Assembly (NCBI GenBank): GCA_032054765.1
Contig: DAMBSC010000008.1
Span: forward strand, 186,001 to 250,000
Source of the DNA: DFXE01 sp032054765
GTDB lineage: Bacteria > Bacteroidota > Bacteroidia > Bacteroidales > Tannerellaceae
Reading direction: 5' to 3'
DNA length: 64,000 nucleotides
Below are positions 35,288 to 43,754 of this stretch, piece after piece. Each line of letters starts with the position of its first letter. Within the stretch, counting starts at the first letter, position 1. Position numbers and translations under genes: made by a program. The notes beneath the pieces were generated by a model. That model did not search any database. It was not told the origin of the DNA and saw nothing but the letters and a program-made list of their open reading frames with translations.

Positions 35288-38200
35288 TTTGAACATTGAA
35301 CTTCTTTACTCACTTCCTTTCTCACAAAGACAATCACCCCTCCTACAAAGAAAATGGTAAAGAGCAGTGCGAGTAGCCATATCCAAGTACTCGTATTCAT
35401 AAAGCTGATGCTTACTCCTACAAGTGAGCTTATCACTCCGGTTGCAATGGCATAGAGGGGCACGAGCAGGTTTTCACGGACAAGGGTCTGTTGGATCTTC
35501 CTGTCGTTAAATCCTAACGTGCGATAGAGTTCTATTTCACGACGGCGCATGGAGAGGTTCTTCCGAACGACAATCATAAAACTCATAATCCCGAGAAGAA
35601 GTCCCAGGCCTCCAAGGGTAAGGAAAATGGTAAGGTATGTATCTGTTACGGTATTGAACTGGCGGAGGCGGTCGTTAGTGGTAGAAATCCTTATTCCGTA
35701 TTCACTGAGTGCCCGGGAAAGGAGGTCTTTAACTTCTTCTTTCTCCGTTTCGTTTACTTTCAACAGGAATACTTCGCTGCCTGTTGTTTCCTGCCATATA
35801 TCAGAAAAGATCCTACGGTCTATTAATATATGTCCCTGGAAAATGGAGTTGGAGAGTGTTCCCGCCAGTTGTATGGCTATGCTTTGTCCCCGGTCGTTTT
35901 CGTAGCGGAGGGTATCGCCGAGGTTCATCATCAGGCTCCACGTAAGGACGGTTGCGTCGATGAGGGCAGGATAGACGGTATCGGTGGGCGTTTGCATGCG
36001 TTCAAACACTTTTTCTCTTTCTTCGGACCAGATGTTTTGTTCGATTTGGAAATGGCTTGCCGACATTGCGCTCATATCTACGCCCAATACTGTCGGAGTG
36101 GTCACTTTATTCAGGTTCAGACAACTTGCATCGTCGGCTCCGTAGCGGAGACATTGCAGAATTTGGGCATCGGGTGGTAAGTCTATGAGCGAAAGCTTTT
36201 CTTTTCCGGCTTGTGTTGTCATATTGTGATACACAGGAACAGTAGTTTCGCACCAGAGTGTGTATCCGCCCGTTCCGGTACGTATCTGTGAGCTGTCGGC
36301 AAACCCTTTGCGGTTGAGTCCGACAGAGAAGACAATGAATACGCCGGTAGTGAGGGCAAAAAAGGATAATATCGCCTGTTTCCGACTAGAAAAGAGGGCG
36401 TTCCAGATAATTTTATTTGTAGTAAAGTTTCCTGCGAAGGGTGAACCGTTCCTGCGAATCAGATAATCGCCCCATAAGGCAGCTGTTCCTATCAGTATTA
36501 TTCCTGCGATGACAAAAAGTATGACGGATTGCAGGTAGAATAGATTTATCCCGATGATTGTTATTGACAGGATACCGGCCAGAATGGGAAATAATAGATT
36601 ACCGGTACGTATTCCCTTCTGAACCTTAAAATTTGAACTTTTAATTTTCAATGCTTTTATAATCGCGCGGCGTAAAAACAGCAAAGAAAGGCCTATGCCG
36701 ATTATAAGTCCTATAAGTAGGGTGATGATATTGGGATAGACCGCAAAGCCGTCTGTATGTGTGGCCCCTTTCCACACATTCCCGAGCAGCCACATAATAA
36801 GCATGGTATAGAGTAGTCCGACAATGACTCCCACTACGGATGAGAGCAGGACAACCGGGGCAGATTCACGCCAAAGGATTTGGATAATCCTTTTCCGGGT
36901 ATAGCCGAGGGATTGTAAGAGGCTTATTTCGTGGCGGCGCTGCCAGAGCATTTCCGAAATGGGGACAAGCATAAGTAGCATTGCCGCTACGATAATGAAG
37001 AATCCCAGGGCGAGGAAAAGGCTTGCAAAGTCTACGCCGTTCTTTGCGGCATAGAGACCCGACTCACGTGGATGTATTACCTGTATACCGAACATTTCCG
37101 CCCGTAATGATGATAAGTCAGGGTTGGGGTTGTTTATCCTGAGGGCAGTTGCATTTCCGTAGGCGTTGCTCCAGTCCGGTGCTACGGCATCATAAGCAAC
37201 AATCGCTTTTGGTGTGCTGCGGTAGAGTTCCCAGTATTTTTCGTCTTCATCTGTTATCAGATCCATATTGATTGGCAGGTCACTGTCCCAGTCGGTACAT
37301 CGTTCCACATCGGAAAGCCCGGGGAAGTCGGCACTCAGCGTTTTGTCTTCCAGCAGGGTGGAGAGGGGTACAACCTTTTTTACTTTTACTTTTATTTTTT
37401 CGGTAACGAGGGTTTTCAGGTCATCGGAGGTGAAATAGTTAACTTCGATTGTGTCTCCCGGTTTGGCTTGTAATCGTTTGGCGGTATAGTCCGAAAGGAT
37501 GATTTCTTCTTTTTGTAAAGTTTCGTCCTGAAAACGGTCTATCGCAGTTATAAAGGAGTAAGGAATAGACTCACCGTTCAGCTCCATAGAGTTGGCAAGA
37601 TAGGAGAAGAGGCGATTGGTTTCCGGGTTGTTATGCCGGATGGTTTCTGTTACCTCTTCCTGCAGAAAAACACGGTCGGAGAGGATTTCGGTAAAGCCTT
37701 GCTTTGGGTTTACCGACAGACCGGATGTTTTGTAGTCCCATATCTGATTGAGTTCGTCGGAGGTAATCTTTTTGTCTGCCAGTATGAGGTTGATTTTACC
37801 GGCTGTTTCCATTGTTTCGGTCAGCTCGTCATGGTTTACGAAGATATTGAAAGGGATAATCTGTTCGTTTTTCATGCTGAGGTTTCCTCCTTCTGCGGCA
37901 TTCATGATTCCACTGAATGAGAGACGGAGACTGGTGGTGTAGTTTTCGGTGACAAAGAGTGAACCGGATGGGATAAGGCCGGAGGCGGGCAGACGCAGTA
38001 CGATATCTGTAGGATTGTCCGTTCCGAGCTCTTTTGCCAGTGCCTGATTGATTTTAGCGGTTCCTTTGATGGATATATCTTTTGTTCCCCAAACGAAGAC
38101 GGGAATCAGTTTGCCGTTTTGAGACAGGAATCCGTTGGTCAGGAGATAGCCTTTTGACGTGTTACCCAATAAGGGTGCCTGTAGTATTTCTTCATTTATA

Positions 38201-38400
38201 AATGAGTTGCGGGAGAAGATAATGGTTTCGGTATCACCCAGGCGTTCTGCTACGCGGTTGACGAGTGTGGTGCGCACCGAATCGCCGACCACGAGGCTTC
38301 CGACTATAACGGCTACGGTGATAAGTACCGCCGTTGCCACCAGCCGGTAGTAGCGGGTGAAATAGGTAATATTTGTTTGTATGAGTTTTTTAAGGGTCAT
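35221..38400 (-). CDS. FtsX/MacB-type ABC transporter permease
   Basis: A 1059-residue permease with about ten membrane segments: one at the N-terminus (about 20-42), large extracytoplasmic domain (about 45-450), a four-segment block with FtsX-type ISLLQSLGYTRKRIIQI, a central pair, another large domain (about 690-920), and a C-terminal FtsX block (IELYRTLGFNDRKIQQT). This doubled-FtsX layout fits lipoprotein or lipid exporters (LolCE, MacB-like families). The last 20 residues (SKFKVQSLEQTPNQEHETS) come from a repeat and are probably not functional. It overlaps the ATPase gene by 4 bp. Confidence 0.85.
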   Translation of the reverse strand: MTLKKLIQTNITYFTRYYRLVATAVLITVAVIVGSLVVGDSVRTTLVNRVAERLGDTETIIFSRNSFINEEILQAPLLGNTSKGYLLTNGFLSQNGKLIPVFVWGTKDISIKGTAKINQALAKELGTDNPTDIVLRLPASGLIPSGSLFVTENYTTSLRLSFSGIMNAAEGGNLSMKNEQIIPFNIFVNHDELTETMETAGKINLILADKKITSDELNQIWDYKTSGLSVNPKQGFTEILSDRVFLQEEVTETIRHNNPETNRLFSYLANSMELNGESIPYSFITAIDRFQDETLQKEEIILSDYTAKRLQAKPGDTIEVNYFTSDDLKTLVTEKIKVKVKKVVPLSTLLEDKTLSADFPGLSDVERCTDWDSDLPINMDLITDEDEKYWELYRSTPKAIVAYDAVAPDWSNAYGNATALRINNPNPDLSSLRAEMFGIQVIHPRESGLYAAKNGVDFASLFLALGFFIIVAAMLLMLVPISEMLWQRRHEISLLQSLGYTRKRIIQILWRESAPVVLLSSVVGVIVGLLYTMLIMWLLGNVWKGATHTDGFAVYPNIITLLIGLIIGIGLSLLFLRRAIIKALKIKSSNFKVQKGIRTGNLLFPILAGILSITIIGINLFYLQSVILFVIAGIILIGTAALWGDYLIRRNGSPFAGNFTTNKIIWNALFSSRKQAILSFFALTTGVFIVFSVGLNRKGFADSSQIRTGTGGYTLWCETTVPVYHNMTTQAGKEKLSLIDLPPDAQILQCLRYGADDASCLNLNKVTTPTVLGVDMSAMSASHFQIEQNIWSEEREKVFERMQTPTDTVYPALIDATVLTWSLMMNLGDTLRYENDRGQSIAIQLAGTLSNSIFQGHILIDRRIFSDIWQETTGSEVFLLKVNETEKEEVKDLLSRALSEYGIRISTTNDRLRQFNTVTDTYLTIFLTLGGLGLLLGIMSFMIVVRKNLSMRRREIELYRTLGFNDRKIQQTLVRENLLVPLYAIATGVISSLVGVSISFMNTSTWIWLLALLFTIFFVGGVIVFVRKEVSKEVQCSKFKVQSLEQTPNQEHETSNFEL

Positions 38401-39068
38401 TGCAATATTCCTTCTTTCAGGTTAAGTATGCGGTGTGCCGTTGCCGATGTTTCATCGGAATGGGTAACCATGATGATGGTGGTTTGCAGGCTTTTGTTGA
38501 TTTCGGACAGGAGTGCAGCAATATTCCGTGCATTTTCCGTGTCGAGTTGGCCTGTTGGTTCGTCTGCAAGAAGCAGAAGGGGTTTCATTATCAGAGCACG
38601 GCAAACGGCTACGCGGCTCGCTTCACCGCCCGACAGGGTTTGTGGGTATTGGTTTGCCATGCCGGAGATATGGGTGAGCTGCATGAGTTCGCGGGCATAA
38701 TCAGTTTCTTCCTGTGTAGCTTCGGGCTTGCCTGCCAGGGTAGGCAACAGTATGTTTTCCAAAGCGGTCAATTGTGGCATCAGGCGGTGGTCCTGAAAAA
38801 CAAAGCCTATTTGTTTATTCCGTATCGTGGAATGGTCTAGTCCGGGGGATGCCATTTCCACTCCATTCAGAAGATAACTTCCCGAATCGGGCGGCAGCAA
38901 TGTGCCCAGAATAGATAAAAGAGTCGTTTTGCCGGAACCTGAACGGCCTTTGATTGCTACAAATTCACCTATTTCTATTTCCATATTCACTCCGCGGAGC
39001 ACATGGTTTAGCTGGTTTTCACCGTCACGGTAGCTTTTTTGTATGTCTTTTAAATTAACCAAAGTCAT
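38397..39068 (-). CDS. ABC transporter ATPase (LolD/MacB-like)
   Basis: A 223-residue ATPase: Walker A GRSGSGKTT (41-49), Q-loop VFQDHRL, signature LSGGE, Walker B LLLLADEPTGQLD and the H-loop IIMVTHSDE. Its size and ADEPTGQLD segment place it in the LolD/MacB/FtsE group that powers the FtsX-type permease encoded with a 4-bp overlap. Together they may move a lipid or lipoprotein to the outer membrane. Palindrome array 3 lies just upstream of its ATG. Confidence 0.9.
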   Translation of the reverse strand: MTLVNLKDIQKSYRDGENQLNHVLRGVNMEIEIGEFVAIKGRSGSGKTTLLSILGTLLPPDSGSYLLNGVEMASPGLDHSTIRNKQIGFVFQDHRLMPQLTALENILLPTLAGKPEATQEETDYARELMQLTHISGMANQYPQTLSGGEASRVAVCRALIMKPLLLLADEPTGQLDTENARNIAALLSEINKSLQTTIIMVTHSDETSATAHRILNLKEGILQ

Positions 39069-39082
39069 ATAGGAGTATTTTT

Positions 39083-39154
39083 ATAGTATACATAGTTTTT
39101 AGAAAAAGTATTAATACTTTCTGAAAAAAGTATGCATCCTTTTTTTAAAACTAT
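39083..39154. repeat. Tandem 22-bp palindrome array 3 (ATACTTT-N6-AAAGTAT)
   Basis: A perfect dyad ATACTTT-CTGAAA-AAAGTAT (39114-39133); 22 bp to its left ATAGTTT-N6-AAAGTAT (39092-39111); 22 bp to its right ATCCTTT with a right half AAACTAT displaced by 1 bp (39136-39154); and a further right half ATAGTAT at 39083-39089 in register. It fills the 94-bp gap between the lipoprotein-propeller stop and the ABC ATPase ATG. Confidence 0.65.
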
Positions 39155-39162
39155 ACTAAGTG

Positions 39163-40311
39163 TTAAACACTATTTTTCCCAAAGCATAGCAATGTTCCTT
39201 TTGAGGTTAGTATCATAAAATGGTCTTTTATAATGGCAGGGGAACCTACTATTTGTTCGCCCGTGTCATATTCCCATAGGAGTTTGCCGTTTTCTGCATC
39301 GAGGATGGATATGATACCTGTTTTGGTACATACGATTATTTTGTTGTCGCATACTACGGGAGAGCTTTCCCCGGTGTTTCCCTTCAGCATATATTTCCAG
39401 TTCAGTTTGCCGTTTATGCGGCTAATGGCGTGGAGGTTCCTGTCGCCGGAAAAAAAGTAGAAGGCGTCTTCTGAAATGGCAGGGACGGAAACAAAGGAGC
39501 CGTTTTCGCTGTCTTCGGAGACTATCTTTTTGTGGCGGACTATTTTGCCGTTTTCAAGCATCAGTTTATAGATGTTTCCCGAATAGTCGCCGATGTAACA
39601 GTAATCGCCCATAATAGCGGGAGAGGCAGGTACATAGGCTTCGAGTTGTATGGAATCTGTCGGGGTACCTGTTTTGCAGTCGATAATTCGAACCCATGCG
39701 TCGCATCCGCCGAAGATAACATGTCCTTTCCACAGGGCTGCTGCGCCGTTAAGGTAATAGCCCGATTCGAATTTATTTAGTTCTTCTCCGTTTTTGGCGT
39801 CGACACAATAAAGGTAATTATCGTAACTGCCAAATACTATGGCTTTTGGGTCGCCGTATTTTAGCAGGTTGGGAGCCGCAGATATTTGTCCCATTGTTTC
39901 GTAGTTCCAGAGGGTATCTTTGCGAGCGAGTGATATTGCGGTCATAAATCCGTCGATACGTCCCACATAGAGTACTGAATCGTAAATGGTGGGGGTAGCT
40001 TCTACGGCTGTTTGGAGGTCGTATTCAAAAGCTAATTTACCGTTTATATCCACGCCTTTCACACGACCTCGTTTATCACACCAATAGGTGGTTCCATTAT
40101 CAATGATGGGAGACGAGACGGTACGTGCTTCTCCTTTATACGTCCATTTCAATTCCGGATTTTCCGGAAGAGGTGTATCGGTACATCCACTCAGGCCAAG
40201 GTCGCCACGGAATAGTTTCCAGTCCATCGTTCCGGTGTTCACCGGAGGGTCAGAGCTGCTATGGCAGGTAGTTAAAAAGCAGATGACTATTATTAATGAG
40301 AGATATTTCAT
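39163..40311 (-). CDS. PQQ-like beta-propeller lipoprotein
   Basis: I choose Met at 40311, giving MKYLSLIIVICFLTTC, a lipoprotein signal peptide with Cys16; the longer frame from 40350 adds 13 residues before it. Next come HSSSD residues, then WKLFRGDLGLSGCTDTPLP and about seven PQQ-like blades (NGTTYWCDKRGRVKGVDING, DAKNGEELNKF, DAENGKLLWEYDTG). It would sit in the periplasm or outer membrane. It follows the iron-sulfur gene by about 50 bp and is the last gene before array 3, so an operon border lies here. Confidence 0.82.
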   Translation of the reverse strand: MKYLSLIIVICFLTTCHSSSDPPVNTGTMDWKLFRGDLGLSGCTDTPLPENPELKWTYKGEARTVSSPIIDNGTTYWCDKRGRVKGVDINGKLAFEYDLQTAVEATPTIYDSVLYVGRIDGFMTAISLARKDTLWNYETMGQISAAPNLLKYGDPKAIVFGSYDNYLYCVDAKNGEELNKFESGYYLNGAAALWKGHVIFGGCDAWVRIIDCKTGTPTDSIQLEAYVPASPAIMGDYCYIGDYSGNIYKLMLENGKIVRHKKIVSEDSENGSFVSVPAISEDAFYFFSGDRNLHAISRINGKLNWKYMLKGNTGESSPVVCDNKIIVCTKTGIISILDAENGKLLWEYDTGEQIVGSPAIIKDHFMILTSKGTLLCFGKNSV

Positions 40312-40362
40312 ATTATATATTTTATTTGTTGAATATTTATCAGTTGCCATCTGCTTCTGATT

Positions 40363-41343
40363 TCATTGTTCTATATCTTTAATCATATAGATCGCTCCGG
40401 TGGGGCATAGCCCTGCCAGCGTTTCATTGATGTTTTTTTTATTTTCTTCCGGAAGGACTACTTGCATGCCGAATCCGCGGTCTTTAAAGGTAAATCCGTT
40501 GTTGCTGTTGTAGACACAAAGTCCGCAGCGGATACATTTGGCCTGTTCGAACCATAGGTTTCCGTAGATATGTTGCCTGTCCATAACCGGAAGGGTGGAT
40601 GATGTGTCGTAACGCGGACGTTTGATTCCCTGTGCTGTTGCAAAAAGGCGCAGCTTACAACCGGTACGTCCGGCACAAGCGCAATGGAGGCAACGGGAAG
40701 GAGTAGTGACTGTTTGTTTTAACCGTTCCTTTTCTTTACCTGTGAATCTGCCGAGACGGGAATGGTATATGTTCTTGTCGTTCTTACAGCTTTGCCTATC
40801 TTCTTTTGAAGGGAAATATTCAAACCGGGCAACAACTTCTTTGATTATCTCACGTATGGAAACGGACTTATCGATTGAACCTCGGCGGCAGGCTTTTTCA
40901 CAGGGCGCTTTACAGTTGTCGCATGCTATTTCAGGCAGATTGAAGGCGTTAGCTATGGTCTGACAGGCTTGCGCGTGATTACCGGTATCATAGTAGCCCA
41001 GCATCTTTTCAACATCCAGTCCTTTTGGGCACACCATGGAACAGGGTGCTTCGCAGTCGGCCTTATGGTCGCTTAACAATAGTTCGAGTGACAGGGAACG
41101 TATCAGTATCACTTCTTCACTTTCCGTGTCGATCTGCATGCCGTCTGTGGGAAAGGTGGTGCAGGAAGGGATTACCTGTCCGTTTGTATTGTTCCGGACG
41201 GCACATACCATACAGGATGATTTATGCCGTGACCCTTTGGCATAACACAAAGAGGGAATGGTATATCCCGTGCGTTTTGCAGCCTCAAGGATGGTTTCAC
41301 CTTCCAGGATTTCAACCGGTGTATTATTTATTGTTATCTGCAT
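40363..41343 (-). CDS. 2Fe-2S/4Fe-4S electron-transfer subunit (NuoG/GltD-like)
   Basis: A 326-residue iron-sulfur protein. Residues 1-75 form a 2Fe-2S ferredoxin fold with C33, C44, C47 and C61. Residues about 90-170 hold DCEAPCSMVCPKGLDV and CDNCKAPCEKACRRG, a cysteine pattern like the N-terminal part of GltD/dihydropyrimidine dehydrogenase. The C-terminal region has CLHCACAGRTGC and CIRCGLCVYN...CPTGAI. It resembles the N-terminal electron wire of NuoG and Fe-only hydrogenases but has no H-cluster or molybdenum domain. It follows the NuoEF fusion by 13 bp and should take or give electrons to it. Confidence 0.85.
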   Translation of the reverse strand: MQITINNTPVEILEGETILEAAKRTGYTIPSLCYAKGSRHKSSCMVCAVRNNTNGQVIPSCTTFPTDGMQIDTESEEVILIRSLSLELLLSDHKADCEAPCSMVCPKGLDVEKMLGYYDTGNHAQACQTIANAFNLPEIACDNCKAPCEKACRRGSIDKSVSIREIIKEVVARFEYFPSKEDRQSCKNDKNIYHSRLGRFTGKEKERLKQTVTTPSRCLHCACAGRTGCKLRLFATAQGIKRPRYDTSSTLPVMDRQHIYGNLWFEQAKCIRCGLCVYNSNNGFTFKDRGFGMQVVLPEENKKNINETLAGLCPTGAIYMIKDIEQ

Positions 41344-41356
41344 ATACTTTTTCTGT

Positions 41357-43753
41357 TTAATAAAGCTTTGAGCTAACTGATACCTTTTTTATAGCATTGT
41401 AGCCGCATTCATCAATACAAAGGCCGCAGAGTACGCAATCCTGGACGTTGATAGTATGGATTTCGTATGGGGTGTAGGGGATGGCATCGACCGGACAGGC
41501 TTTGGCGCATTTGGTGCAGCCGATGCAGTCGTCGGTAACTACAAATTTTACCATTTCTTTGCAGGTACCTGTCTTGCATTCGCCGTTTACATGTTCCTCA
41601 TATTCATGGCGGAAGTATTTGAGGGTGGTAAGCACGGGATTAGGGGCGGTTTTGCCCAGTCCGCAAAGGGATGATTTCTTTACGTTGAGTGCCAGTTCTT
41701 CCAGTTTGTCGATATCTTCCATAGAGGCTTTTCCGCTGCATATCTTGTCGAGTATATCAAGCATACGGCGTATGCCTACGCGACAGAAGGTGCATTTGCC
41801 ACAGGACTGGTCGCAGGTAAAGCTGAGGAAATAACGTGCAACATCTACCATACAATCGCTTTCACTCAATACCACAAGTCCGCCCGAACCCATCATGGCG
41901 CCCATTTGGTTGAAGGCATCGAAGTCGACTTGTACGTCACAAAGGTGTGCCGGAATGCAACCGCCTGACGGACCACCTATCTGTACGGCTTTCAGTTTTT
42001 CGCCTCCTTCCACACCTCCTCCGATATCTTCAATAATCTGATTGAGGGTGATGCCCATTGGTACCTCGATTAGTCCGCCGTGGCGAATCTTTCCGGCGAG
42101 TGCGAACACTTTCGTGCCTTTGCTTCCTTTCGTCCCAATATTATTGTAGTAGTCGGCGCCGTTACGGATGATATAGGGTATCTGGCTGAGGGTTTCTACG
42201 TTGTTTACCAGTGTGGGTTTACCGTTCAGTCCTTCTACGGCAGGATAGGGTGGGCGCTGTTTAGGGAATCCGCGTTCGCCTTCTATCGACGCTATTAAAG
42301 CTGTTTCTTCACCACACACAAAAGCTCCGGCACCTTCGAATATGGAGATATCGAACGAAAAGTTGCTTCCGGCAATGTTTTCGCCAAGCAGGTTTCGTTC
42401 GCGGCATAATTCAATAGCTGAACGGATTCGTACCACCGCCAAAGGATACTCGGCACGGATATAGAATATTCCTTTATCGGCTCCTACGGCATATCCGGCA
42501 ATAATCATTCCTTCGATTACGCGGAAAGGATAGGATTCTAGCATCATACGGTCCATAAAAGCTCCCGGGTCGCCTTCATCCCCGTTGCATATCATGTACT
42601 TTTCTTTCTTAGGGGATGCGGCAACGATTTCCCATTTCTTTCCGGTGGGGAATCCGCCTCCTCCACGGCCACGGATGCCACTGGTCAGGATGTTATTTAC
42701 CACTTGCTGCCTGTCCGAAGTAGCGAGTGCTTTGTGCAATCCTTCGAAACCGCCGTGCCCGATATATTCGTCGATATTCAGCGGGGCGAGGAAACCATAT
42801 CCTTCGGTAGATATATGTTTCTGTCCCGCAAGGAAGCTGTCAATCACACCGGTGCGTTCATCTTCCGGTTTCCAGATTACATTATCCCATGTAATATCCG
42901 TGTGGAAAGAATCTATATGATTAAACAAGCTGTTTTTAATCCGCTTGAGCCGTCCGGCGGGTTTGAAATGATGATGCAGTATTTCTTTTATTTCCGTAGC
43001 TTTTACGTTGGGATAGCGGGTGATTGTTCCGTCGGGAAGTACCACGTCGATCAGCGGTACTTTATTACACACACCTACGCAGCCTACTGGTTTGATATTA
43101 ACATCGATTCCCAAATCTCCGGAAGCCATTATCAGTTCGGTATAGATATCCGACGAACCGCTAGCCTGGCAGCATGAACCCATACCAAGACGTATTTCTC
43201 CGGCTACCTGTCGTTTTGCGTTGCGGGATTCTTCCTTTTCCTTTTCTTCCTGTGTGGAAAGAAAGTCTTCGATTACTTCGTTTACCTTGCCGGGTAGTAC
43301 GTGGCCGTATATCTTTTCGTCTATCTGTACAACCGGAGCCAGCGTACAGCATCCGAGACAGGCGATCTTTTCAATGGAGAAAAGCTGGTCGGAGGTGGTA
43401 ATGGAATCATCATCCATTTTCAGTTCGCGTCGGAAAGAGTCGTACACATTGCCTGCGCCTTTTACATGGCAGGCTGTCCCGGTACAGACTTTAATCAGGT
43501 GCCTGCCGTAAGGGATATGCCGGAACTGGGAGTAAAAGGTGGAGACGCTGATGAGTTGCGCCCGGTCAATCTCCGTCCGTTCATAGATACGTTCGACCGC
43601 TTCGGACGGCAGGTAGCTGAATTCCTCCTGCATTGCTTGTAACAGAGGAATAATTATCTGTCGCGATGTCCCGATTCGGTCGATGAGGGCATCTACCCGG
43701 GCAATCATTAACTCCCGGGATTCAACTATATTATTTTCGCAATTACATGACAT
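41357..43753 (-). CDS. Fused NuoE-NuoF-ferredoxin NADH dehydrogenase subunit
   Basis: A 798-residue fusion: NuoE-like thioredoxin fold with 2Fe-2S ligands C90, C95, C132 and C136; a second thioredoxin-like 2Fe-2S domain (SCCQASG near 193, GCVGVC near 224); the NuoF core with the FMN/NADH loop GIRGRGGGGFPTGKKWE and CNGDEGDPGAFMDR, and its 4Fe-4S site SCGKCTFCRVG; and a C-terminal two-cluster ferredoxin (CIGCTKCAKACP, CVLCGLCIDECG). This is the architecture of diaphorase subunits of bifurcating hydrogenases and related complexes. No hydrogenase large subunit lies in the window, so its acceptor is likely the neighbouring iron-sulfur proteins. Confidence 0.9.
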   Translation of the reverse strand: MSCNCENNIVESRELMIARVDALIDRIGTSRQIIIPLLQAMQEEFSYLPSEAVERIYERTEIDRAQLISVSTFYSQFRHIPYGRHLIKVCTGTACHVKGAGNVYDSFRRELKMDDDSITTSDQLFSIEKIACLGCCTLAPVVQIDEKIYGHVLPGKVNEVIEDFLSTQEEKEKEESRNAKRQVAGEIRLGMGSCCQASGSSDIYTELIMASGDLGIDVNIKPVGCVGVCNKVPLIDVVLPDGTITRYPNVKATEIKEILHHHFKPAGRLKRIKNSLFNHIDSFHTDITWDNVIWKPEDERTGVIDSFLAGQKHISTEGYGFLAPLNIDEYIGHGGFEGLHKALATSDRQQVVNNILTSGIRGRGGGGFPTGKKWEIVAASPKKEKYMICNGDEGDPGAFMDRMMLESYPFRVIEGMIIAGYAVGADKGIFYIRAEYPLAVVRIRSAIELCRERNLLGENIAGSNFSFDISIFEGAGAFVCGEETALIASIEGERGFPKQRPPYPAVEGLNGKPTLVNNVETLSQIPYIIRNGADYYNNIGTKGSKGTKVFALAGKIRHGGLIEVPMGITLNQIIEDIGGGVEGGEKLKAVQIGGPSGGCIPAHLCDVQVDFDAFNQMGAMMGSGGLVVLSESDCMVDVARYFLSFTCDQSCGKCTFCRVGIRRMLDILDKICSGKASMEDIDKLEELALNVKKSSLCGLGKTAPNPVLTTLKYFRHEYEEHVNGECKTGTCKEMVKFVVTDDCIGCTKCAKACPVDAIPYTPYEIHTINVQDCVLCGLCIDECGYNAIKKVSVSSKLY

Positions 43754-43754
43754 A

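Noticed and set aside
41357..43753. Idea that this is a bifurcating hydrogenase operon
   Set aside because: The diaphorase parts are present but no H-cluster subunit or maturation genes are in the window.
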